This document shows, one piece after another, positions 54,590-64,000 of a stretch of DNA of 64,000 nt (its first letter is position 1; each line of letters starts with the position of its first letter). Below the pieces are notes generated by a model that saw only the letters and a list, made by a program, of their open reading frames with translations, was not told where the DNA came from and did not search any database. The position numbers and the translations under genes are program-made. The stretch covers positions 7,323,501 through 7,387,500 of the forward strand of contig JAWQUS010000004.1 in NCBI GenBank assembly GCA_036365455.1, read 5' to 3'. The DNA is from Macrosoma leucophasiata. Taxonomy: Eukaryota; Arthropoda; Insecta; Lepidoptera; Hedylidae.

Positions 54590-56745
54590 ATTATGGGGGC
54601 GAGCCAAGACATTGTTAGAGTGTGCAGTCAAGGAATCCAATCCACCTACAGAGACGCGCAAGCGGCAAAACTGGATGAGTGACAATACTCTATCTCTGGT
54701 GGAAGAAAGAAGGAGCCTTAAAAGTATAGGAGCTGACATTAAGACCTTAAATGTCATATCTGCTCGGATTCAAACTTTGTGTAGACAGGGCCAAAACAGG
54801 AATCTCAATAATATTTGCGCTTCAGTAGAATCTCACGCAAATAAACATGAATCCAAGGACCTATACCGCAAAATTAAGGAAATTACGAGATCCCTCTCTA
54901 CCAGAACGTGAGTTGTCAAAAATTCTATTGGTGAAGTAGTTATAAAGATATATTTATTAAGCAATTCGAGTTTACAAAATTTTCCTCATACAATATTTTT
55001 AACAATACATATAAAAACAAACTTCTACTTTTAAAGGTTTGCGTTGACAGCTGTACTAGTATAAACTGTGTCACAGCTGTCAGGAAATAGATGCGATATC
55101 GGAAACTTGGAAGGATTACTGCCAGATGCTATTTCAGGACTCTGACTCCCAAAACTTTACCATGGTGCAACCAACCAGTGACACTTTGGAACCAGACATC
55201 CTAAAAGACGAAGTGAGAGCTGCAATTAAGTTCCTTAAGAATGGCAAAGCTACCGGAGGAGATGCTTTACCCATTGAAGTGGCTAAGGCCTCGGGGGAAT
55301 ATGGTGTCGGAATATTTCACGCTCTGTGCAATAAGATATGGCAAACAGGCAAATGGCCAGACGAGTGGACACACTCCATCTTAATACCTCTGCACAAAAA
55401 AGGCTCCACTAAAATCTGCAGCAATTACCGTCTGATTGCCTTGATAACGCATGCAAGTAAAATCTTGTTGCACATTCTGAACGAACGCCTAAAAACCTTT
55501 CTTTTAAAGGAAATAGCACCTGAACCGGCAGGTTTCGTTAAGGGTAGGGGAACTCGCGAACAGATACTGACAATATGCCAGATCATAGAAAAGGCGCGGG
55601 AGTTCAACAGACCTACCTATATATGTTTCGTGGATTTTTCGAAAGCGTTTGACTCTGTAAGATGGCCTGTGCCTTGGAGAACTCTGTTAGATATGGGTAC
55701 ACCTAACCATCTTGTGTATCTATTAAGAAAACTTTACGAAGACGGGACAGCATCAGTAAGAACGGACGAGGTGCTTTCAAGTCGCTTCCACCCTGGTGCA
55801 GGAGTTCGCCAAGGTTGCATCATATCACCTCTCTTATTTAACATCTACACTGAGCTCATAATGAGAATCACCTTGGAGGACTGAACGGACGGAATTGCGG
55901 TGGAGGGTTGAGGCTATCAAATCTACGATTCGCAGACGATACCACCCTGTTCGCAACTAGCATTCGCCAGATGGAGGATTTACTCCTTAAAATGGAAAGA
56001 GTGAGCCTCGAGTTTGGACTGAAAATCAACCGGAGTAAAACCAAAATGATGATTGTCGACCGAGCTAATAACAACTCGCCTGAAGTCACACATATTGCGA
56101 ACTGTGAAGTGGTCCAATCATACATTTACTTGGGTGCGCTAATTTCAAACAGTGGGGGATGCGTAGATGAAATCAAACGACGTATGGCGATAGCTAAATC
56201 TGCAATGGACAAATTAAAGAAAATATGGAGAAACCGTAACAGTACCAAAGCCACTAAGATCCGGCTTGTTCGTGCGCTAGTGTTTCCCATATTTCTTTAT
56301 GCAGCTGAGACTTGGACTCTGAGGGAATGTGAAAGGAAGAAGGTGGACGCTCTGGAGATGTGGTGCTGGAGGAGAATGCTTGGAGTATCTTGGACCGAAT
56401 TCCGAACAAATGCTTCCATACTCCAAGAACTCGGCATCAAGCAGCGTTTGTCATCCATAGTTCAATCTCGCATGCTCACTTTCTTTGGACACATATCTCG
56501 ACGCGACGGTCAGTCTATCGAACGCTTGGTGGTGCAAGGTCGAGTGGAGGGAACCAGGCCACGCGGCAGATCACCAATGCGATGGACAGACCAAGTCAAA
56601 GCAGCAGTGGGAGGTCAACTGCACGAGTGTTCGAGAAAGGCAACAGTAAGGGACCAGTGGCGACGCATAGTTAAGCAAGTCACAACATCGTAACGACCAC
56701 GACCACTCTGACAAGAGTGTTACGACTAAGAAGAAGAAGACAGGA
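54590..56745 (+). pseudogene. 5'-truncated RTE-like LINE with broken reverse transcriptase
   Basis: Starts in the linker before the RT (TETRKRQNWMSDNTLSLVEE), so the endonuclease is missing. RT motifs in order: IAPEPAGFVKGRGTREQ, CFVDFSKAFDSVRW, GAGVRQGCIISPLLFNIYTE and LRFADDTTLFA, then the C-terminal LYAAETWTL ... GRSPMRWTDQVK to a stop at 56693. Breaks: an insertion at about 54942-55083, and a frameshift near 55871-55881 that puts a TGA just before the FADD box. It ends in an (aag)n tract, usual for RTE-like elements. The conserved block sequence suggests the RTE-related group abundant in Lepidoptera. Confidence 0.85.
54942..55083. mobile_element. Short insertion inside the RTE-like LINE
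   Basis: About 142 AT-rich bases separate NSIGEVV from EIDAISETWKDYC, which should be contiguous. The right edge carries tgacagctgt and acagctgtca (55045-55054, 55073-55082), a 10-bp inverted pair. Class unknown. Confidence 0.55.
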
Positions 56746-57154
56746 TTTTCAGATATTGGTCATATTCCAACGTGTCAAATTCGGAAACTTAATGGATTTA
56801 ATACACGGTACGGTATTCAGGGTACCATAGCAATGGTCAGGGTAGTGTTATAACACTTAGGGAGTAAGGGCCCTAGGGCGAACGGAGCGGCCCGGTCAGC
56901 CTAACGCCCTAACTACACACAGTACAAATATGAACAGTATGGAAACTACGTACAAAATGTTCAAAACGGCACACTCGACGCTCGAGTAGCTCGGACCAGA
57001 AAATGATCACTGCATACACTGATCAGCATAGGAAATAAAAACTGATCAGGCATTATGTCGCTTACTTAACCCATAATTCGTAGCGCTATCCATGTAGAAA
57101 AAAAAAACGAACGATGCTTTAAATTTGCGTTAGCTTCTATCGAACATCGTGCTA
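56746..57154. other. No feature recognised
   Basis: Unique-looking spacer. Confidence 0.4.
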
Positions 57155-57440
57155 TGAGTGGTGGTAGAGTTACAGGGACTCAAGGGCGTAGGTACCACCG
57201 CATTACTGAACCTATGTGCCGAAAAATGGTAGTGTTCAGCACTATCGTGTTCCGGATAGAAGGTAATGTATGGCTCCGTAATAACTATCACAGAGAAGTT
57301 ATGTATCTATGATAGTTATTACTAAGGAGAGGCAATGCATCTGCATTTGGATCTCTGGTTTTGTGTAGATATTTATATGCTATAGTCACCACTTAACATC
57401 CATATCAACGTTTGTTACCTTCATAAATTAAAAAAAAAAC
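57155..57440 (+). repeat. Family A copy (sense), diverged
   Basis: 'agtggtggtagagttacagg' to a poly(A) end at 57440. Confidence 0.7.
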
Positions 57441-57879
57441 ATTATCTCGACAGTTTAGGCTGAGAGCCCTTTGCGCTCCGCCGATTATTCGCTGAAGTAG
57501 ATTGTAGACTGGTAGTCTATACGAGGCGCATACAAATGTTCAATAAAAAAATACGATCTGGCGAGCGATCGAACACCAACATTCTTTCGACAGCTGACAA
57601 TATTATCGTCTCACTCGCTCAAAACACGCGCACCCGACTGATTAGTCTATCTCTTGCATCTTAACGAACCATTTAATTTGATCAACATTAACAGCCCGTT
57701 CCAATTGATTAATGAAACTTGTGAATGCAAATGCTTGCAAAGGTTTAGGTTAAGGCTAATTTACATTGTTACGTTCGTTCCAGTTTTGGATGGTGACTGG
57801 ACTGGACACCGTTTTCATTGTGTCCAAACATTTGAGATCATGTTTAGGTAATCTATAAGTAATTAAAAAGTGGCTTATA

Positions 57880-57985
57880 TGTTTATTTGACACAGGTGGA
57901 CAAAGATTGCCACAACGAACAGTCCTGGGTCTTCCTCATCCAGCGATTGCCCTCAACCTTTACCAGGTCTTCCGTAGTTGTGTAC
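57880..57985 (-). pseudogene. RTE ORF2 C-terminal scrap
   Basis: The minus strand reads EDLVKVEGNRWMRKTQDCSL and WQSLSTCVK, homologous to the ends at 22 kb and 51 kb. Confidence 0.65.
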
Positions 57986-59567
57986 GTTTAGACGGATCAA
58001 ATTGAACTGACACTGACTTAGAAGCGTAGGGGAAGTCACTGATTCAAAGGGTAGACGATAGAGATTTATTCTATTTTTTGGTATTACTTAAGTTCCCTAC
58101 AATAGGTACTTAATCTACTTGACCCTTGCGTGTGCAGCTTGCGCCGAACAGAAGGAAATGTATCCCCAATTTCTGATACAGAATAAGGCCTAAGTTGTTT
58201 CGTGCATGAGTGAAAATGCTCTGTGACCTATCACATCAATCAATGTGTAACTGCTAATCAACTGTGTGCACTACTTTTGATCCAGCACTGAGTCCAGTAG
58301 AGCTCATCTAAATCAGCCTTTAATCTGACCCAATTATGAACCTATTGAATTATACACAAGTTTACGCCATCGATGTTAAGTGTACTCGTATAAATAAGCG
58401 GCCTACATCGCACAACAAGGTTATATTAACACCGCATTCTTTGTCTTATTTAATTACCGAAAATCTATAATTATAGATTACAATCAAGGAATTGTCGGAG
58501 CGTTCAACATTGTGTGTATTTCAACTGCTGATCATGAATCGCATTCCCTTAGGCGCGATAACAATCTGATATCCTTGTTACTTTCCTACTAGACATGTCA
58601 TACATGAAATAGCTTTATGACATGACTTGTCCCCTCGGGCGTTGTATGATTTGAGCGAGCAAAGCCATTCTGATCGTATTATCCGCTTTGTTACGTACCT
58701 ACGCAACAATGAATGGCGCCTTTCTGTTGCCAAATTTGTAGATTTATGTCTATATACCATGTTATTAATACCCTTGTACAAGATGTTAATAAATATAAAA
58801 CTACTCTTATCAACGAATTTTCAGTCTTAAGCTGTAAACAATAATGTACAATACAGGCTGAAAACAGCTAATCAATTTCAGCTGTATTCCACACAGTAAA
58901 TCAAATAGGAGTCAATTAAGATAAAGCTCATAGAACGACAGCTAGGGACAATGTGGTATATGACTAATCTAGAGTTTTGTTTATTAAATAAACTACAAGT
59001 TAACCCGAACGGAAGGTTGATATTTGTAGAGCAGTTAGTAAATGATTATTAACCGCTGTACGAGACAACGGACATGTATTTGAACTTGTATTTATTGAAG
59101 GTTTGTGTGGATGCCAATCAAACGCCGAATACGATCGAGGATTTTTAAGTCTTTTGTTGGTTAATATGACTTCTCTGAATAAAATTAAATATAACATTTC
59201 AAAATGAATATGTAGCATGTATGAGAAGAACAAAAAACCACTATGCCTTAACTGCAGAACCTTCAGAATTCGAAGCCCTGAAGATGACTAAGGGTTTTGG
59301 TCCAAGTTAAGAAGAGATTAACGATTGGCTGCTGTACATGCGACACAAATATAAAATTGATTGTGTCTACATTTTAGCAAATTTAAGCTAATTCTGCAAC
59401 ATCTAAGAGTTCTTAGTCCACTTTAATCAGATGAAAACAAGGTTGTTTACCTACTGCTAAAAGACGGCTCTCGATGTAGTCTGCACAATGCTGACCGCAA
59501 TGAAACAGTATTTTAAATATTAGTATAAGCTTATGACTAAACGCTACATCTATAAGATGTCGATATA
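57986..59567. other. No feature recognised
   Basis: AT-rich spacer; 60-77 codon frames unsupported. Confidence 0.4.
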
Positions 59568-59930
59568 TCCATGGCCCGGCGGCTGGTGTAGATCACAAGC
59601 GATCTGCTCGGTTAAGCACTACGGGCGGAGTCGGGTAGTGTGATGGGTGACCGCTAGTGACAAATTAAATACGCGTTTCCGTGCTTCGGAGGACACGTTA
59701 AGCCGCCGGTCCCGGTTGCTATCGATAGATAGCAGTCGTTAAACCTTGTCGGAGGCCTTATGGGCGGTTCGAAAACATCCGACAGCGGGTTGGCCACTAA
59801 CCCACCCACCTCCACCAATCCGCATTGGAGCAGCGTGGTGGAGTAAGCTCCAGGCGTCCCCAAAAAAGAGGAGAGACTCGTGCCCAGCAGTGGGACGTAA
59901 AATGGGTTGCCATTATTATTATAAATAATG
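59568..59930 (+). repeat. SINE with a 5S-rRNA-like head (sense copy)
   Basis: The head has 'gatctgctcggttaagcac', then 'acgggcggagtcgggtagtg' and gatgggtgaccgc (59642-59654). 5S rRNA genes carry the matching box A (..TTAAGCA..TCGGGC), intermediate element (GGTTAGTA) and box C (GGATGGGTGACCGC) at the same spacing. The body ('cttgtcggaggccttatggg') and tail ('cgtgcccagcagtgggacgt', then att repeats) match 14772-15150. Confidence 0.7.
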
Positions 59931-60739
59931 TGTGCTTGCTTGCAATTTTCGTTACGTACAAAACTAGCACCATTCACATCACGGTAAAAATGTACTAGCC
60001 TCGCATCGCGCAAACTAAAGCACATAAGAATAAAACAAATTAAAATAATTTATGAGTTAGCCCGTTGGCTACAGCTATGCTAAGCTACGCTAAGTGCATG
60101 GCGATAACCATTTTCATTTTAATATAATTAATCGACAGTTGTATGATTTATTGCGAATAATCTCTGAATTAGATCTTATTGATAGCCCTTTTATTGGCAC
60201 TGAGAAATAGATCTCATTAATTTATAATCTATCTGTCGGTGTCTGTTACGATTAAACTAATATCATGTTATTCTTGACCGGATAACAATCGTCTTATTGG
60301 GTTTTGTTTGTTTCAAATGGAATAAAATTGAGTGAATTCCTCAGTGGATTAGTACCGTATTTTCATTAGTTCAAGTCCACTCCTTTGGATGTTGCAAAGG
60401 ACTGATTTGCCACAATAATAGGAAATGCTAAAAAGTTTAAAGAAAATTGGATACTGCCTGCATTGATGCCTGGGAGCACAAGATGGGAATTTTGGTCTCG
60501 TAATCTCGATTTGATCCAATAATTAGGGTGGGGTTTGCTGGAAGAATCCTTACATCCTTTCGAGCATGTTGGACACGCCAGATGCCAAAGCAGCTGTTAA
60601 AAATTTTAGAAAAATGTAAATGGCTGATTCATGTCTATCTTACCTCCGAATTGTCCGAGCTACGACCGAGAAGGAATATTTCACATCTGCTTAAAAGATC
60701 TAACACATCCTTGCTCCATTACGTTCAGTTTTCATTTTC
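59931..60739. other. No feature recognised
   Basis: AT-rich spacer. Confidence 0.4.
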
Positions 60740-61098
60740 TCTAATTAACACTAACAACTGCCTCAGTAGCCTAGTGGTAACAGAACACTACTACTACGCT
60801 GAGGTCCTGGGTTCGATTCCCGGGTAGGGGGTTATCAGAGATAATGGTGTAAAGTCCTTTATCTCTGGTTCTATTGGGATTTTTCCATTTTCTGGAAATT
60901 TCCCAGTAGTTACCTCGAAGTTTGGTAATGTGTCCGGAGATGTCAACAGGCTCGCCACCTGTTACATCGGCCAAAACGTTACCGGCGAATCGTGGGTGTT
61001 TGCATGTATGCTTGAATGCATTCAAACATGCATTTACCTCTGCCTACCCTTTCGGGGATTACAGGCGTGAAGTTACGTTTTTTTTTTCTAATTAACAC
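60740..61098 (+). mobile_element. Family B SINE with 12-bp target duplication
   Basis: tctaattaacac at 60740-60751 and 61087-61098. The head 'ctgcctcagtagcctagtgg' and consensus box B ggttcgattcc are intact; a T-run precedes the right duplication. Confidence 0.9.
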
Positions 61099-62969
61099 GT
61101 TCGTCTTCTTTAGACTGGTGCTACGCTCGTAGGTAATTTGGTAATGTGCCCGGAAATTTCAGTAGGCTGGCCACCTATGGGACAAAACGTATCTGGCCAA
61201 TAAATAGGTGATTTATAAAGGTAATTTTTCTCATTTCTTAAGATCTATACACAGAGTATTCTTAAATAGGTATCGGAATGTATGCTTTTCGTAATTTAAG
61301 TACACATTTGGCATAAGCGAATCCTAAGATTTGAGATTTTATTATTTCAACCAACAATTCAGTTGAAAGAATGGCTTGTAAAGGATATTAATTTGCAATG
61401 TCATGCAAATGTTATGTACCTATTGTGTAAATACAATAATCCCATCGATTTTAGGTCACCGCTATATTTACGATGCTGAAGTGAATTTATAGCGTTTAGC
61501 TGTCTTATATCGCGACTATGCTTGACTGCATCTAATTGGTATGAATTCCATCGTTTTGATTGATATGTCTCGAAATTAATAATGTACACTAGTTTACTCA
61601 CACATCGTTGCGTTTGTGAGCAAGATTGAGTCATGTGCGTTAAACGTTTTTGACAAACAAACGAGCCGAATAAAAAACCTGTTTACAGAATAAATAAAAT
61701 AAGCGCTGCTGGTGCTACTTTGTACCCTAATGTACCTTGTTTGGAAAACAAAAACCTAACTTTACTGTACAGCAGTTTCCTTTAGTGGACTCCTGACCTA
61801 TAAAATATACGTATGCATGATAATCAAGAAAGTCACATTATGTCGCAGTCGGCTTATACGTATAAATCACCGTAGGTGACATTACAGCTAGCCGTTAAAT
61901 TATTTGTGAGGACAAAAAATATATATATACCGGCCGAATTGAGAACCTTCTCGTTTTTTGAACTCGGTTGAAAATATAAAAATCATACTTTTGTCTCTTA
62001 TGTTTTTTGTGATAACAAATAATTTGACACATAAAAAAATGGACTCATTTTCATGAAATAAGTATTATACGGCGAAACGTGAGCCGCCATATTGTAAAAC
62101 GTATCGGAATGACAATCCGGCTAATCGTTGATCCGCCGCAATAAAAAATCGACTGTTTTTTCAAATGCCTAGCCGTAATTAATACAGCGGTTTACTGCGA
62201 CATGTGCACTCACATAGACCATAGTCTGTGTAGGTATATGTGGAACTAGGTGCCGTGCCATAGCGTGCGCCATCCCATTTGCTGCAGCACACCACAGGCG
62301 CGGATCGCCCGAGGACACTTGAAATTGTTTTAAAATATTCAACGCGTATTAATTGTTAACATAAATGATTTTAATGCGAGACATTAGTTAAGGTTGTTCG
62401 ATAGAAGTGTTGTTGAGTTTGAAGAGTTACAGCATCGGATTTTGTGCAGAATGTTTTTGGTGCAGATTATGGTAATGGACGCGAATTCTATCGTCACACG
62501 TAGAAAGCAGTTTTTTTTTTTAATTTAACACACACATCACTTTGTATATTTTTAAGCAAAGTTTTCAGGACCCCGGTCGGGGTCTATCAGAGATAAATAT
62601 GTATTATCCTTTAAAGAGGTTTTCTAGCGCCGTACAAGCCGTTTTCTAGCGATTTCTAGCAGACAGAAAATAGAAACCCCGATCTACCCCGATCTTAACT
62701 AAAGGTTTAGAATTACTTTGTTTTCTTCGAAATCGTTGTAGAGGATACTAGATGCACATACACAAGCATATTTACGTAACAAGCATTAACAAATTTCTGC
62801 GAAGGCCTTTAAAGACGTAATAACTCTATCCTAAGGAGTAGAAATGCATTTTCATAGAAGCCGCTGCTTCTTGCAGTTATTTCTTTTCTTAATGAGAGGT
62901 AATAGAATCCTATTACCTAATCAGGTATGGATGTGCGTTTTGCTATTTGTTGCACAAGCAGTTTGCTGC
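61099..62969. other. Repeat scraps only
   Basis: 61131-61200 is a family B body fragment ('gtaatgtgcccggaaatttc'). 61925-61980 ('ccggccgaattgagaacc ... gaactcggttgaaaa') resembles a common repeat end. 62571-62622 is another family B scrap. Nothing else seen. Confidence 0.45.
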
Positions 62970-63240
62970 GGCTTCACCTCCTTATCTCTCGTATATTAAA
63001 CTAAAATTATTATTTAAAATCAACCCGACGCTTTTCAACTTCCGTGGTCTCGAACAGACTGAGGCGACTTGTAGGCGATAAATGTATATAAATGATAAAA
63101 GTTTTGCGTAGCGTTCAAGATTAACAAAAAAGTTACTAATTGTATCTTGTAGTCTTACATACTCATCAGTTTCACCTCCGTTGATCCCGATCCGGTGAGA
63201 TAGGTAGCTATCAAACAAAAAAGTTGCTTTTTTACTCACC
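62970..63240 (-). repeat. Penelope-like fragment
   Basis: Shares 'tcgtatattaaactaaaat', 'aaaatcaacccgacg' and 'ttttgcgtagcgttcaagat' with 51857-52140. The minus frame reads LQDTISNFFVNLERYAKLL, matching QDTISHYCVNPERYAKRL there. Confidence 0.6.
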
Positions 63241-63849
63241 TTTACCTTACCTTTTACTTACCTTTATTCGTTGCAAACATACAAATGCTCTCGTATAATT
63301 TTGAACTATTTAAACAATTCTGATAGTGTTTTAGGTTAGGAATGACGGGACTTATAGGATAGGATTAACCCTAAGTCCCTAAAATAAGGATGAAAAAAAA
63401 AAACAAAAGTGTATTTAAAAACGCTCCATGAATCCATGAAACTACTCACAAAGTTTGCAACTAGTTATGTTGTGTTAATTATTCCAAACGAATCTGTTAC
63501 TTTTGTATTACTTTTGTTTGTTTATTTGACTTTCAGGCTACGCATAAGTATAAATATCGTACAAAAAAAATATATTGAATAAAAAATTGCTATCGATTGA
63601 GACGATCGAGATTTTTTTTGTTTCGAATACAAAGTGAGTAATGACATTAATTGACCACTGATTAGAATCGATTCAATTCTGAACAGCTAAATTATGCAAA
63701 GATATTATTATATCCGCCTATTATGACTTTATTATTATAATCTTTATTTAAACTTTCATATATAATGTTAATTTGTTTTGATATGGGATCACATTACCTA
63801 CTTCTTATTCATTTTGTTTTGTAAAGACATGAGCGATCATGATACTATT
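63241..63849. other. No feature recognised
   Basis: AT-rich spacer. Confidence 0.4.
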
Positions 63850-64000
63850 ATTTTAAAGAAAAATGGAAAGAAAATTTTGACTTCAGGCGAAACTTGAACT
63901 CGCGGCCACTGGGAATCTAGTCCAGCCGCTCTTCCAACTGAGCTACTAAAGTCCTGCCCGATTTGTCAAATCTTTCCTTCACATTTATTGCATTGCTTTA
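63850..64000 (-). repeat. tRNA-like repeat, complete head (runs off the window)
   Basis: 63879-63953 on the minus strand folds almost as a tRNA: acceptor ACTTTAG/CTGAAGT, D-arm GCTC/GAGC, T-arm GCGAG-TTCAAGT-TTCGC. The anticodon arm is strained (A·C mismatch, loop CTAGATT giving AGA), and there is no long variable arm as serine tRNA needs, so I call it a repeat head and not a tRNA gene. It shares flanks with 2253-2650. Confidence 0.65.

Noticed and set aside
54942..55083. Helitron end (hairpin near the right edge of the insertion)
   Set aside because: There is a 10-bp inverted pair but no CTRR terminus or TC start at the edges.
57890..57985. Plus-strand exon-like stretch after an acceptor-like site (VDKDCHNEQSWVF)
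   Set aside because: The minus strand of the same bases is a clear RTE C-terminus, so the plus-strand frame is a shadow.
58131..58190. Short exon-like frame after 'cttgcgtgtgcag' (LRRTEGNVSPISDTE)
   Set aside because: Ends in a stop after 15 codons, with no linked exon and no family resemblance.
63879..63953. Functional serine tRNA (anticodon AGA)
   Set aside because: No long variable arm, strained anticodon stem, and the sequence is part of a dispersed repeat with shared flanks.

Overview
This window is a stretch of lepidopteran (moth or butterfly) nuclear DNA. The evidence is AT-rich sequence, GT–AG introns, three insect-type protein-coding loci, and a dense load of repeats whose layouts are familiar from Lepidoptera: short retroposons, jockey- and RTE-like LINEs, hAT-like MITEs and Penelope-like debris. 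I see no bacterial, viral or CRISPR-type system.

Host genes. (1) A bHLH-PAS transcription factor, probably dysfusion/NPAS4-like, lies on + with its 5' part before the window. The end of PAS-B is at 1-90, a repeat-filled intron of about 19.7 kb follows, and the last exons are 19749-20075, 20518-21137 and 22363-22409. (2) Mediator subunit MED24 lies on - at 24049-26988 as one uninterrupted 979-codon frame. (3) The tRNA m1A58 methyltransferase catalytic subunit TRMT61A lies on + with exons at 36819-37013, 37970-38126, 39057-39199 and 40142-40271. Its last 80 or so codons were not found in the remaining 24 kb. MED24 (transcription) and TRMT61A (tRNA modification) have no obvious functional link.

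Mobile DNA fills the rest. The outstanding element is a full-length 6.2 kb jockey-type LINE (27457-33658, -) with intact ORF1 and ORF2 and a perfect 13-bp target duplication. It sits about 470 bp upstream of the MED24 start, inside a roughly 390-bp retroposon. A second copy of that retroposon at 34176-34596 preserves the uninterrupted target site. Other elements are a broken RTE-like LINE (54590-56745), several RTE 3' scraps, about 16 copies of a ~290-bp poly(A) retroposon ('family A'), eight copies or fragments of a tRNA-headed SINE ('family B', two with clean 12-13 bp target duplications), two copies of a SINE whose head resembles 5S rRNA, a tRNA-like repeat in three copies, hAT-like MITEs with 8-bp target duplications, long foldback elements, and a tandem/inverted Penelope-like cluster at 51857-52677.

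The region 41-64 kb has no confidently identified host exon; a 72-bp candidate at 53275-53346 is weak. Repeat boundaries are by eye and accurate to a few bases only where target duplications are quoted. Family names other than the LINE, RTE and hAT types are my own labels.
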